Part shown: positions 23,565 through 32,357 of the stretch, piece after piece | Position numbering within the stretch: position 1 is the stretch's first letter | Layout: each line of letters begins with the position of its first letter | Assembly (NCBI GenBank): GCA_023391005.1 | Contig: JAEWBS010000070.1 | Span: 1 to 64,000, forward strand | Length of the DNA: 64,000 nt | From: Bacillota bacterium | GTDB lineage: Bacteria > Bacillota > Clostridia > Oscillospirales > Ruminococcaceae | Direction: 5' to 3' | Position numbers and translations under genes: made by a program | The notes under the pieces: generated by a model | Told to the model about the DNA's origin: nothing | The model's database searches: none | What the model saw: the letters and a program-made list of their open reading frames with translations, nothing else

Positions 23565-25571
23565 TTGCGCATCAGTAAATTCCGCAAACTACTACTATTT
23601 TTAATGGATATCGGCATTACGCTCGGGTGCTATTTTTTAGTGGAGCTATTGCTGGGCGGCAGGGCGCTCGACCGGCCTTATATTCGTGTGCTGCTGCCGC
23701 AGATGTTGCTGGTCGCGCTTTGCTACAGCGTCAGCCTGCTCGCCTTTAAGATGTATGACAGCCTGTGGCGCTACGCTGAGTCACAGGAATATCTGACGCT
23801 TATCGCCAGCGCCAGCGCAGCCTTTTTGGGTTACAGCCTGCTTGCGCTGTGGCTGCCGGTCGAAAAACTCCCGACCGTGACCAGCATCACTGCGGCGGCG
23901 TTTGCACTGTTGATCATGCTGTTGGCCCGTTTTGGTTACCGGCAGTACCGCAGCCATAAAAAGCTTTCGCGCAAGGGCTGTGTCCGGCTGGCTATCGTCG
24001 GTGCGGGCAGCGCGGGTGTCGCGCTGCTTGAGGGCATTGAGCGCAGGGCCGATAGCAGTTATCTGCCCGTCTGCTTTTTCGACGATGATCCGGTCAAGAT
24101 CGGCAAGCGTATACACGGCCTGAGCATTGTCGGGCCGATCGACGCGGTGACGCGATATTGTCAGGCGTACAACATTCAAGAGCTCATCATCGCCATACCG
24201 TCGATCGGCAACGGCGAGCGCCGCAAGGTCGTATCAGCCTGCGCGAGTACCGGCTGTGATGTGAAAATTTTACCAGATACCGTGTTGATGCTCGAAAATA
24301 ACTATGATATACTGGAACAAGCTATACGGCATGTAAATGTTGAGGATTTACTCGGCCGCGAGAGCGTCACATTTGACTGCGGGAATGTCCGCTGCTTTCT
24401 CAAGGACAAGGTGGTGCTAATCACCGGTGCAGGCGGCTCCATCGGCGCGCAGCTCTGCAAACAGGTGATGGGATGCGGCCCCAAGCGGGTTGTCGCCGTT
24501 GATATTTACGAAAACAGCGTTTACGACCTCCAGCAGGAGCTGGTGCTCGACTACGGTCAGGATATGCCGCTGAGTATAGAAATCGCCTCGGTGCGGGATC
24601 TTGAAAAGCTCGACAGCCTGTTTCAGAAATATCGCCCGCAGGTCGTTTTTCACGCGGCGGCGCACAAGCATGTCCCACTGATGGAGCTTTGCCCCGAAGA
24701 GGCGGTCAAGAACAACATTTTCGGCACCTATCATATGGTGCAGATGGCCAACCGTTACCGCGCTGAGAAATTTGTGCTCATTTCGACCGATAAGGCCGTC
24801 AACCCCACCAACATTATGGGGGCGACCAAGCGCTTTTGCGAGATGATTCTCCAAAGCATGAAGGGCGTCAGCCAGACACAGTTTGTCGCGGTGCGGTTTG
24901 GCAATGTGCTGGGCTCCAACGGCTCGGTCATTCCGCTCTTTAAGCGACAGATAGAGCGCGGCGGTCCCGTCACGGTCACCCACCGGGACATCATTCGCTA
25001 TTTTATGACCATCCCCGAGGCGGTGCAGCTCGTGCTTCAGGCCGCCACAATGGCCGAGCAGTCGGAGGTTTTTGTGCTGGATATGGGCCAGCCGGTTAAA
25101 ATTATCGAGCTGGCTGAGAATATGATCCGCCTCTCAGGGCATCAGCCCTATAAGGATATCGACATCATTGAAACGGGGCTGCGTTCGGGCGAAAAGCTGT
25201 ATGAAGAGCTTTTGACCGCCAGCGAGAATCTGCTTTCGACCTCTAATAAAAAGATCTTTATCGAGAGCCAGCACCAAATCTCCCAGCGGGAGATTGAGCA
25301 CAAGCTCAAGCGTATTGGCGAGGCGCTCGGCAGCGAGTCACAAGACCGCCTGCGTACCGTGCTGCACGAGGTGGTGCCCACCTTTAAGGAGCCCGATGAG
25401 GTCAACCGCAGCTTTAAAGCCGCCGAGACGTCGCCGTCGCTCCGCAGGGTACGTGTCGGCGCGCCGGTCGTGGTGGTCAGCACACCCGTCGTCGCCACTC
25501 CTGCCCCCATCCCCGACGTGACTGCGCCGGTTCCTGCCGGAACGCTGACGGGCTGTACATCTGCTCGATAA
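23565..25571 (+). CDS. CapD/PglF-like membrane UDP-sugar 4,6-dehydratase/epimerase
   Basis: 668 residues. Four N-terminal membrane segments (about 10-130) precede a CoA-binding-like Rossmann region (AIVGAGSAGVALLEGI) and the catalytic short-chain dehydrogenase domain. That domain has VVLITGAGGSIGAQL (about 283-297) for the dinucleotide and STDKAVNPTNIMGATKR as the family active-site region. It should convert a UDP-activated sugar at the start of polysaccharide synthesis. I chose the TTG at 23565 with AAGGAG eight bases upstream. The last about 50 residues are a Val/Pro/Thr-rich disordered tail. First gene of the operon. Confidence 0.92.
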   Translation: MRISKFRKLLLFLMDIGITLGCYFLVELLLGGRALDRPYIRVLLPQMLLVALCYSVSLLAFKMYDSLWRYAESQEYLTLIASASAAFLGYSLLALWLPVEKLPTVTSITAAAFALLIMLLARFGYRQYRSHKKLSRKGCVRLAIVGAGSAGVALLEGIERRADSSYLPVCFFDDDPVKIGKRIHGLSIVGPIDAVTRYCQAYNIQELIIAIPSIGNGERRKVVSACASTGCDVKILPDTVLMLENNYDILEQAIRHVNVEDLLGRESVTFDCGNVRCFLKDKVVLITGAGGSIGAQLCKQVMGCGPKRVVAVDIYENSVYDLQQELVLDYGQDMPLSIEIASVRDLEKLDSLFQKYRPQVVFHAAAHKHVPLMELCPEEAVKNNIFGTYHMVQMANRYRAEKFVLISTDKAVNPTNIMGATKRFCEMILQSMKGVSQTQFVAVRFGNVLGSNGSVIPLFKRQIERGGPVTVTHRDIIRYFMTIPEAVQLVLQAATMAEQSEVFVLDMGQPVKIIELAENMIRLSGHQPYKDIDIIETGLRSGEKLYEELLTASENLLSTSNKKIFIESQHQISQREIEHKLKRIGEALGSESQDRLRTVLHEVVPTFKEPDEVNRSFKAAETSPSLRRVRVGAPVVVVSTPVVATPAPIPDVTAPVPAGTLTGCTSAR

Positions 25572-25734
25572 AGCGCACTCGGTGGCGTTTTTTGCCCTGC
25601 ATATTGATTAACGCGGGCATCGGCTTTGTTACTTATGTTCTTTATCTGCCGTGGGCAGCAATGGCGCGCGCCGACCTGTTAAGCCATATTTATAGGCGCG
25701 GTGTCAATATCGGCAATACGAAGGAAGTGACCTT

Positions 25735-26847
25735 TTGGCAGTTTACCATGCTTTGCTTTTGGGCATCATCATCACGGGCATTTTGCAGCACCGGTTTTTA
25801 CCCGGTGAATGGGCCAAAGGGGCCTACTGTATGCTCTGCGGCGTCGCGTTGGCGCTCGTCTCGGGCCTGCGCTTTATGGTCAGCACCGACTACTATAATT
25901 ATTGGGAGGGCTTTCTTCAAAGCTATTTCCTGACGTGGGAAGATTTTTCCCGCATGCGGTTTGAGAAGGGCTATCTCTCGGTCAGCAGGCTGCTGTCCGG
26001 CTTTACGCTGGGTTACAATATTTTGTTTGCAGCGTTCGCGGTTTTGTTTGCCGTCGTTATTTCTTACTATATCTACCGGCGCTCGGCTAATGTGTGGGTC
26101 AGTTTTGCGGCGTTCGTCGGCTTTGGTTTTTTGTATAATTCCATGTGCTTTCTGCGGCAGTACACCGCGCTGATGATCATGCTGTTCGCGTTTCGCTATA
26201 TTGAACAGCGCCGGTTTTTCAGGTTTGCGATTTTAGTGCTGCTGGCGAGTACTTTTCATATCTCGGCAATCGTCATGCTGCCGTTTTATTTCATTCTGCG
26301 CATGCCGATGAATAAATTGACACTGCCCGTTTCGCTGGCGCTCTGCGCGGCGGTGTTCTTCAAGTCCGAGGCTGTCTTGGAAATGGTCACAAGCGTCGCT
26401 TATCAAAAATACGGTGCAACCTCCAGAGAAATCGTAAACGGCACCAGTCCGGGGCCCTGCATTGCTTTTCTTATTTTTCTGGCGGTTTGCCTAATTTGCT
26501 ATAAGCCTCTGGTGCGGCAGCAGCCGTACAATACTTTTCTCGTCAACCTGCTATATTGGGGCGTCTTTCTTGAGCTGGTCGGCATCAAGCACGCCATTGT
26601 GTCGCGTGTGGCGCTGTTTTTTATGACACCCGCGGTCATTCTGCTGGCGGCCGAGCTGGCCGAGCTGTTTAGACAGTGGCTGAACCGGCTGACTAAACAC
26701 GCTAAAAATTCGTTGGTCGCCACCGTGCTGGCTTACGCAATTCTGTTGTTTCCCATGCTCATACTGCACCAGCATCTGCTGGATATTAACTACAACGGCG
26801 TTGTGCCTTATCAAAGCGTCTTCTCAGACGCGTTTCGCGACTATTAA
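25735..26847 (+). CDS. EpsG-family polysaccharide polymerase-like membrane protein
   Basis: 370 residues with about ten hydrophobic segments. The sequence VSGLRFMVSTDYYNYWEGF, then FEKGYLSVSRLL and FLRQYTALMIMLFAFRYI, is the pattern of the EpsG family, believed to polymerise exopolysaccharide repeat units at the membrane. The start is a TTG with AAGGAAGTG upstream. It lies 163 bp after the capD-like gene and before a small membrane protein, in one apparent operon. Confidence 0.85.
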   Translation: MAVYHALLLGIIITGILQHRFLPGEWAKGAYCMLCGVALALVSGLRFMVSTDYYNYWEGFLQSYFLTWEDFSRMRFEKGYLSVSRLLSGFTLGYNILFAAFAVLFAVVISYYIYRRSANVWVSFAAFVGFGFLYNSMCFLRQYTALMIMLFAFRYIEQRRFFRFAILVLLASTFHISAIVMLPFYFILRMPMNKLTLPVSLALCAAVFFKSEAVLEMVTSVAYQKYGATSREIVNGTSPGPCIAFLIFLAVCLICYKPLVRQQPYNTFLVNLLYWGVFLELVGIKHAIVSRVALFFMTPAVILLAAELAELFRQWLNRLTKHAKNSLVATVLAYAILLFPMLILHQHLLDINYNGVVPYQSVFSDAFRDY

Positions 26848-27011
26848 TGCATTCAATTCAAAGGTGGACATAGATTGGCGCAGCTTTTATGCGCTGTCCG
26901 GACAATACCGAAAACGGACCGCCACCGCCGATTATCGTCGTGCAGGTGGGGCAAAAACCGCCGTACAGACCACGCTTTTGGATGGAATGCACGCATAAGG
27001 AGGCTAAAGTA

Positions 27012-27602
27012 TTGGCTGTAGCAAAAAAGGCCGAAAAAACCACCGGCAACCGGCTGGCGGACGTAATTTTCCGCCATAAGGCGGGCCTTGCTGAGGATGT
27101 AGCGCTCGTTGCGGCGACGCTTTTGATCTGTGCCTTCTACCAAATGGAAAACCATCGCCTAAACGTCTCAAGCGCTCGGTCGATGCCGGATCTTAGCGGG
27201 TTGCCCGCATTGCTTTCGCTTCCGGCGGGCTGGTTGCTGACCTATGGCATGCAGCTGTTTCGGGCCGGGTTTGCGGCATTGTTTGTTCTCACACTACTGG
27301 TTTTGGGCTTTTCAAACGGCGTTTTAAAGCGGTGGTGCTTTTTACCCGCCGTGGCTGCGCTGCTGGGGCTGCCCCAGCTGGGCCTAAGCCTGTTGGGGGC
27401 CGCCCGTTACGACGATGGACTGCTCCGTTTTTTGTCCGAGCTGTCGGTGATGTTGGGGCGGTGGCCGTTTATCACGTTGCAAAGGTTACTGACGCGGGTG
27501 TTCACTGTTGATTTGCCCGCCGTGGCTGCGCTGACGTTTGGTATTTTTGTGTTGGCGTTCGTGTTCGGATATCTGCTGACCCCGAAAGCCCCGGTGCCGT
27601 GA
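27012..27602 (+). CDS. Membrane protein of unknown function in the EPS operon
   Basis: 196 residues from a TTG start with AAGGAGG eight bases upstream. A basic N-terminus (AVAKKAEKTTGNRLADVIFR) precedes about four hydrophobic segments (AEDVALVAATLLICAFY, GWLLTYGMQLFRAGFAALFVLTLLVLGF, CFLPAVAALLGLPQLGLSLL and LPAVAALTFGIFVLAFVFGYLL). I recognise no family. The position between EpsG and the secreted protein suggests a role in polysaccharide export or assembly. Confidence 0.75.
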   Translation: MAVAKKAEKTTGNRLADVIFRHKAGLAEDVALVAATLLICAFYQMENHRLNVSSARSMPDLSGLPALLSLPAGWLLTYGMQLFRAGFAALFVLTLLVLGFSNGVLKRWCFLPAVAALLGLPQLGLSLLGAARYDDGLLRFLSELSVMLGRWPFITLQRLLTRVFTVDLPAVAALTFGIFVLAFVFGYLLTPKAPVP

Positions 27603-27802
27603 CGCCTTGGGGGCACCTGCAAAATCCAACGCGCCTACTGTGCTGAACCTGTAAATTCTGTATCGAGCGGCTGTCGGCTTTCATGCTGCGGCGCCGCATT
27701 TTAATCCGATTTGCCGGATAGATACTTCACGATAACTCAACGTCAAGGGAGTCAAGCAACTTGGCGTTAGTTAAATACATTATTCTAAAGGAGAGATTTG
27801 TC

Positions 27803-28429
27803 ATGAAGAAGTTAATGTCCCTTATGCTTGCGGCAGCCATGATGGTTTCAATGGCTTCGTTTGCAATGGCTGCCGACTATAGCAGCGCAACGGGCGGCTC
27901 GGCAGGCAGCAGCGGATTTACCGGTACTCCGGCCGTTGTTTCCTCCTCCGCTGTGACGCAGGCAGTTGCAGCTGGCGGTTCTGTGACGATTACCGGCAAT
28001 GCGGTCATCACCCAGAACGTCGTGCAGAGCATCGCTGCGGCGACTCAGCCTGTGACCTTTACTGCGCCGAACTACACGGCGGTTATCGATCCTAAGACGA
28101 TCACCGCTGCACAGAACATCAATCTGGGCGCGCTGCCGGCTAACCCGGTTGTAGAGAGCGTTTTCAGCCAGTTCTTCAGCAACAACTTTGCGTCGGTGCA
28201 GCTGGCGCAGCAGGGCGCTTTCGGTGCGACGGTGCAGTTCACCATTGCCCCGACCAACCTGAACACGCTGAACACCGCCAACCTGCAGTTCTTCTCGTAT
28301 GATCCGGCGACCAACAGCTACACGAGAGTAACCACCACCTACACCGTTAACGCTAACGGCAGCATCACCTTTTCCACGACGCTCGGCAATACCATCATCA
28401 TTACCGACGGGCCGATCACCGCGAAATAA
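27803..28429 (+). CDS. Small secreted protein in the EPS operon
   Basis: 208 residues. A clear signal peptide MKKLMSLMLAAAMMVSMASF..AMA-ADY predicts export. The mature part is rich in Ala, Thr, Val, Asn and Ser and almost free of charge, with alternating hydrophobic patterns (GSVTITGNAVITQNVV, ATVQFTIAPTNLNTL, TTTYTVNANGSITFSTTLGN) typical of beta-sandwich matrix or adhesin-like proteins. No anchor is seen. AAAGGAG precedes the ATG. A hairpin lies after the gene, so it may be expressed more than its downstream neighbours. A biofilm-matrix role is an inference from context. Confidence 0.78.
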   Translation: MKKLMSLMLAAAMMVSMASFAMAADYSSATGGSAGSSGFTGTPAVVSSSAVTQAVAAGGSVTITGNAVITQNVVQSIAAATQPVTFTAPNYTAVIDPKTITAAQNINLGALPANPVVESVFSQFFSNNFASVQLAQQGAFGATVQFTIAPTNLNTLNTANLQFFSYDPATNSYTRVTTTYTVNANGSITFSTTLGNTIIITDGPITAK

Positions 28430-28448
28430 TTGCTTGACATCAGGCTTT

Positions 28449-28494
28449 TATGGAGCTTTCCGCTGCGTGGCTTGACACAGAGGGAAGCTCCATA
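28449..28494 (+). terminator. Hairpin after the secreted-protein gene
   Basis: TATGGAGCTT / AAGCTCCATA, 10-bp perfect arms with a long inner loop. There is no strong T run; it may be a partial terminator or an mRNA 3' stabiliser. Confidence 0.5.
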
Positions 28495-28518
28495 TCCTGT
28501 TTGTAAGGGGCCATGTAT

Positions 28519-29229
28519 ATGATTTTAGATCTGCACACCCACATATTACCCGGCATTGACGACGGTGCAAAATCGGCGGATATTTCCGCCCGGATGCTGG
28601 CGGAAATTGCGCAGCCGGTGGTGTTAACGCCGCATTTTTATCCCTACGAAAGCCCGATCGACGATTTTTTAAAAAAGCGCGCGGCGGCCTATGACCGGCT
28701 GCGTGAAGTGATGCAAGCGCAGACGCCCGCGCTGGTCGGCTGCGAGATTTTTTTATCCCCACTGCTGATGAAAAATCAGGACTTGCACCGCCTGTGCATC
28801 AGCGGTACCGACTTTGCACTGATTGAGCTGCCCTTCACCGAGCGGCTGGAGGATAAAATGCTCCGCCTGCTTGAAGATCTGCGCTATAACCACGGCATTA
28901 AGCCGATACTCGCGCATGTTGAGCGGTACCGCTACATCACCCAAAGCCGCGATATGCTTGAGACGCTGATATCTTGCGGATGCATGGTGCAGGTGAACGC
29001 GGAGTCGTTTCTGGCTTCGCCGCTTAAAAGGCGGTTTGTTTTTGAATTACTCAAAAACAATAAGATTGATTTTTTAGGCAGCGATTGCCATAACCTGACC
29101 ACCCGCCCGCCTAATCTAATGCAGGCGGTGGAATTTATTGTGAAGAAAAGAGGACAGCAGGCATTGGAAAAGATTGAAAAGCGTTCTGAAATGCTGTACA
29201 ACCAAGCCTGTGGCCTTCATGAAAAATAA
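28519..29229 (+). CDS. cpsB: PHP-type protein-tyrosine phosphatase (CpsB/YwqE-like)
   Basis: A 236-residue metal-dependent phosphatase that removes phosphate from the BY-kinase tail. The PHP motifs are HTHILPGIDDGA near the N-terminus, LTPHFYP, the conserved Glu in GCEIFL, AHVERYRY and FLGSDCHN. The second ATG (28519) gives proper spacing from GTAAGGGG. It precedes the Wzz and BY-kinase genes that it should control. Confidence 0.93.
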   Translation: MILDLHTHILPGIDDGAKSADISARMLAEIAQPVVLTPHFYPYESPIDDFLKKRAAAYDRLREVMQAQTPALVGCEIFLSPLLMKNQDLHRLCISGTDFALIELPFTERLEDKMLRLLEDLRYNHGIKPILAHVERYRYITQSRDMLETLISCGCMVQVNAESFLASPLKRRFVFELLKNNKIDFLGSDCHNLTTRPPNLMQAVEFIVKKRGQQALEKIEKRSEMLYNQACGLHEK

Positions 29230-29317
29230 AACTGTTATAATTCAGGAAAAGCTTGTCAAAATAAGTGTTTTTGTGTAATATTTACAGGGAGCATATCATC
29301 TTTTGGGAGGAATATCA

Positions 29318-30028
29318 TTGCAGGACTCAATCGACATTCTGGAACTCATTTCTATTTTACTTAAAAGAATCTGGATTATTATAGCAGCGACGCTGCTGGG
29401 CGCGGCGGCGACCTTTGTCTTCTTTAAATTTCTCGTGGCACCCTCTTACACGGCGCAGACACTGCTCTATGTCAATAACAATAATCAGTCCAGCATGAGC
29501 AACGTCAACCTCAACGATATCAACGCCTCTCAAAAGCTCGTAAACACTTATATCGTCATTTTGCAGAATGATAAGATTATCGAAAGGGTTGCCCAGAAGT
29601 GTGACCTTGAATATGACGAGCTCAAGGACGTCAGCAAAATGATTACGATGAAGTCGGTCAACAACACCGAGGTATTCAGCATTCAAGTCACGAGCAAGGA
29701 TCCGGTGCTTTCAGCCAAGATGGCCAACACGATGGCCGAGCTGGCCCCTACTGAGATTATCCGCGTCGTCAAAGCGGGCTCGGTGGAGGTCATCTCGCAG
29801 GCCGAGCCGCCCGCAAGGCCCAGCGGGCCTAATTCGATGCGCAACAGCATCATCGGCGGCTTGCTCGGGCTGATACTCGCGTCGGGCTTCGTGCTGCTGT
29901 TCGAGATGCTCGATATTACCGTCAAGGGCGAGGAGGATCTGACCAGCCGTTATAACATCGCGGTGCTCGGCGAGATTCCCGATTTTTATTCGGTGCCTAA
30001 GGGAGGATACAAAAGCTATGAAAAGTAA
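29318..30028 (+). CDS. Wzz-type polysaccharide co-polymerase / kinase modulator (YveK/CapA-like)
   Basis: 236 residues with two membrane segments (RIWIIIAATLLGAAATFVFF near 20-45 and NSIIGGLLGLILASGFVLLF near 170-195) flanking an extracellular domain. RPSGPNSM before the second segment is the Pro-rich motif of chain-length determinants. It activates and anchors the BY-kinase encoded next; the two genes overlap by 11 bp. The TTG at 29318, seven bases after GGGAGG, is the best start. Unusually, its C-terminus ends GGYKSYEK, echoing the kinase tail. Confidence 0.92.
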   Translation: MQDSIDILELISILLKRIWIIIAATLLGAAATFVFFKFLVAPSYTAQTLLYVNNNNQSSMSNVNLNDINASQKLVNTYIVILQNDKIIERVAQKCDLEYDELKDVSKMITMKSVNNTEVFSIQVTSKDPVLSAKMANTMAELAPTEIIRVVKAGSVEVISQAEPPARPSGPNSMRNSIIGGLLGLILASGFVLLFEMLDITVKGEEDLTSRYNIAVLGEIPDFYSVPKGGYKSYEK

Positions 30029-30752
30029 TGTTTTAAGTACCCTCCTGCACAGAAAGCATGAGGCCTCTGAACGCACCCACGGCATTTTGATCAACGACGA
30101 CACGGCCTTTGCGATTAAAGAGGCCTATAAAACGGCCCGAACAAATCTGCTGTTCGCGCTGGCAACCAGCGATAATAAATGTGTGATTATGACCAGCGCG
30201 CTGGCGGCCGAGGGAAAATCGACCAACTGTGCCAATCTGGCGCTAACCATGTCGCAGACCGGTGCGTCGGTGCTGCTCATTGATGCGGATTTGAGAAAGT
30301 CCACCCAGCATAAAATTTTTGGCATTTCAAATACGATCGGGCTGGCCGAGATTCTGGGCGGCTTTTGCAAGGTCGGTGACGGTGTGCATGAGCAGGTGCA
30401 TACCAACCTTGATATTATTACGGCGGGGCAGGTGCCGCCCAACCCGTCCGAGCTGCTCGGCTCGCAGAACATGCAAAAGCTGATTGAGATTGTCAGCAAA
30501 AATTATAACTATATTTTTATCGATAGCCCCCCAGTGAACATTGTGACCGACGCATTGGTGCTGGCCCGCTATGCTGCGGGGCTGATTGTCTGCACGCGCC
30601 ACCGGCAGTCGACCCACGATGAGCTGCGCCGCGCCATTGCCAGTATTGAGTTTGCCAACGCCAAAATTCTGGGGATGATCGTTTGCGATGTCAAGGACGC
30701 CAGCGGCAGCTATTACCGCAAGAGCTATAAGTCTTATAAGAGCTACGAATAG
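30018..30752 (+). CDS. Bacterial tyrosine kinase (BY-kinase, CpsD/CapB-like)
   Basis: 244 residues. EAYKTARTNLLFAL is the oligomerisation motif, ALAAEGKSTNCANLAL the Walker A loop, VLLIDADLR the Walker A' motif and YIFIDSPPVN Walker B. The C-terminus is a Tyr cluster (SYYRKSYKSYKSYE) that is phosphorylated in trans between subunits to regulate polysaccharide assembly. It works with the overlapping Wzz-like protein and the PHP phosphatase. A terminator follows. Confidence 0.95.
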   Translation: MKSNVLSTLLHRKHEASERTHGILINDDTAFAIKEAYKTARTNLLFALATSDNKCVIMTSALAAEGKSTNCANLALTMSQTGASVLLIDADLRKSTQHKIFGISNTIGLAEILGGFCKVGDGVHEQVHTNLDIITAGQVPPNPSELLGSQNMQKLIEIVSKNYNYIFIDSPPVNIVTDALVLARYAAGLIVCTRHRQSTHDELRRAIASIEFANAKILGMIVCDVKDASGSYYRKSYKSYKSYE

Positions 30753-30797
30753 TGTCAAGAGGCCTGAAGGGCGCTGGCACAATGTGTTTGTAAAAGT

Positions 30798-30856
30798 AAA
30801 AAGCCCTTGCTGTGATTTGAACCATAAAAGGTCGGTTCGTTGCAGAAGGGCTTTTT
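30798..30856 (+). terminator. Terminator of the EPS operon
   Basis: AAAAAGCCCTT / AAGGGCTTTTT with a 37-nt loop, ending in a T run, about 45 bp after the kinase stop. Confidence 0.75.
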
Positions 30857-30940
30857 GTGTGGTGGCTTTTGTTTTATTGGGATATAGTTGACCCGTCAGG
30901 CCGCTAAAGCGTCTAACGGGTCTATTTTATTGGAGAAGCG

Positions 30941-31150
30941 CTTAGAAATTAAAGTTTTGATCAAGCTTTTTAAAAAGTTTACGGGGTTCGGGGCAAAGCC
31001 GCGCATGCTTGCGGGGTTAATGGAAAAAGGTGCAGGAGAGGAGAAAAAACAGTCCGGGGACTGTTTTACGTGGGAAAACCTATGCCCAGAATTCTCCCGA
31101 CGCCATGAGGGTGGCATCCGTACTTTTAACGTTTGGTGTTTTACTTTTGT
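30941..31150 (+). repeat. Dispersed repeat family 2, copy
   Basis: Begins TTAGAAATTAAAGTTTTGAT and continues AAAGTTTACGGGGTTCGGGG, CAGTCCGGGGACTGTTTTAC, GGGAAAACCTATGCC and GGCATCCGTACTTTTAA. It is collinear with the 12.2-kb copy. Confidence 0.7.
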
Positions 31151-31270
31151 TACTTGAGGTAAAAAGGTGGCATGCTGTTCTTAACGGATACTCGCAACAC
31201 GGCTGTGGGCATCTAAGCCTATACGTTATTGTCTGCCCCGCTTAAAGGGTGCGCTGGCGCGCGGGCATGT

Positions 31271-31516
31271 CCCCCGGCGCCCGTATGTTCTGCGAAGCAT
31301 GCAAGCGTCTTACACTGAGTTGCAGATACGAAGCGCTTCGCGGGCGGGCCGCTGTCTCCCCGCGCGCGCCCATGACCGCCGGTGCGGTTTTGGAACGACG
31401 GGGTCTGAGGGCTTTAAAGAATACGGTGGTTGACTATATGCCCCGCGTGAGGACGTTGCCTACCACCCAATGTCAGCGGGCGCGTGCCGGACTTGTTATG
31501 TGATTATGGCGCCGTC
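31271..31516 (+). repeat. Family 3 long repeat, plus-orientation copy
   Basis: About 246 bp. GTATGTTCTGCG, GCGTCTTACA, GCGAAGCGCTTCGCGGGCGG's equivalent, ATGCCCCGCGTGAGGA and GACTTGTTATGTGATTATG are found in the same order in the reverse complement of 52157-52424. No coding content. Confidence 0.7.
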
Positions 31517-31787
31517 AGGCCGGTGAGGCCTTGGGTACGGCGGCGCACGCTAAGGCCCCCGTGCGGGTAGTAGGTGCTTAGTTTTAGCCCGTACAGGGTA
31601 ACCGTCGTAAAGCGGGAATATTTATTTTGCGCTGACGTGCAGCAATTGCCCTTACATCCAAACCAGCGCCGGTAGGGCAGGGGGGCGGCAGCGCTGCGAT
31701 CTGCGATGTATCCATACCATTTGATAAAATGCGGCTTTTGGTATTGCCAGTCATGGTTTTGTATGGCAAAAATACGAAAATTAGACC
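31517..31787. other. Intergenic DNA without a recognised gene
   Basis: About 270 bp between the family 3 repeat and the next promoter. A minus-strand frame of 96 codons (31504-31794) overlaps the repeat, has no ribosome site and is not credible. Confidence 0.35.
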
Positions 31788-31816
31788 TTGACAAATATTG
31801 CTTGGACCGTTATTAT
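31788..31816 (+). promoter_or_regulatory. Strong promoter of the 31.9-kb small transcription unit
   Basis: TTGACA (31788-31793), 17 bp, TATTAT (31811-31816). Confidence 0.75.
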
Positions 31817-31840
31817 TTATACATATCATATATAAATAAT
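31812..31840. promoter_or_regulatory. Palindromic operator overlapping the -10 box
   Basis: ATTATTTATA (31812-31821) and TATAAATAAT (31831-31840) are perfect 10-bp arms around 9 nt. A repressor bound here would block the -10 region. Confidence 0.65.
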
Positions 31841-31862
31841 ATGAATTAATCGAATGTAGGAG

Positions 31863-31916
31863 GCAGCGAAAATGAAAGCGATATTTGAGATTCTGCTCAG
31901 AAGCAATTTTCGCTGC
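31863..31916 (+). ncRNA. Start-codon-sequestering hairpin
   Basis: GCAGCGAAAAT (31863-31873) pairs perfectly with ATTTTCGCTGC (31906-31916). The left arm includes the first two bases of the ATG at 31872 and abuts the AGGAGG site. It matches the design of the hairpin at 10361-10435. Confidence 0.5.
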
Positions 31917-31982
31917 GGACGAATGTTCTACTCCCGGGCGCATAGCAGGTTCGGGTGTAAGGGCTGTATGCTTTTATACTGA
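31872..31982 (+). CDS. Candidate 36-residue Cys-containing small protein
   Basis: A short frame with TAGGAGG eight bases upstream, a strong promoter and an operator-like palindrome. The peptide starts MKAIFEILLRSNFRCGRM and ends FGCKGCMLLY, giving Cys15, Cys29 and Cys32 with a CKGC pair. It has no membrane segment and I do not recognise it. The following DNA to the terminator at 32162-32198 has only weak overlapping frames, so the transcript is either a small-protein mRNA with a long 3' end or a regulatory RNA. It lies 375 bp upstream of metY, past a terminator. Translation is uncertain. Confidence 0.4.
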   Translation: MKAIFEILLRSNFRCGRMFYSRAHSRFGCKGCMLLY

Positions 31983-32161
31983 GATTTCGTGGAACACGCA
32001 ATGGGTTGATAAGCAGACGCCGCTTTGCAGAAACAATGCCGTCGGTGGCTTGTCGGCAGAGCAGGTGCGCAGCAGGGCTTTGCCGGCGGCATATCAGCGC
32101 GTTTTAGTGGGAATACCAGTATCAGCAGCCTGCCGCGCATGAAGCGGCGATCTGGCCGACC

Positions 32162-32198
32162 GCGCCCGGGAGCTGTCCGCAAAGACAAGCCCGGGCGC
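32162..32198 (+). terminator. Terminator of the small transcription unit
   Basis: GCGCCCGGG / CCCGGGCGC stem, 19-nt loop, then TTTGTGTTTT. Confidence 0.8.
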
Positions 32199-32357
32199 TT
32201 TGTGTTTTACGATATAAGCAATTAATGCTAATCCATCCAGTTTCATGGGCTATTTTCCGCGCTACTGTGTGCTCTTTACACCACGAAAAATAGCTCCGCA
32301 AATCCTAAGACGCTTTAAAAGTTAATCACCTACAAAATAAGAAACGGAGAAAATGAT

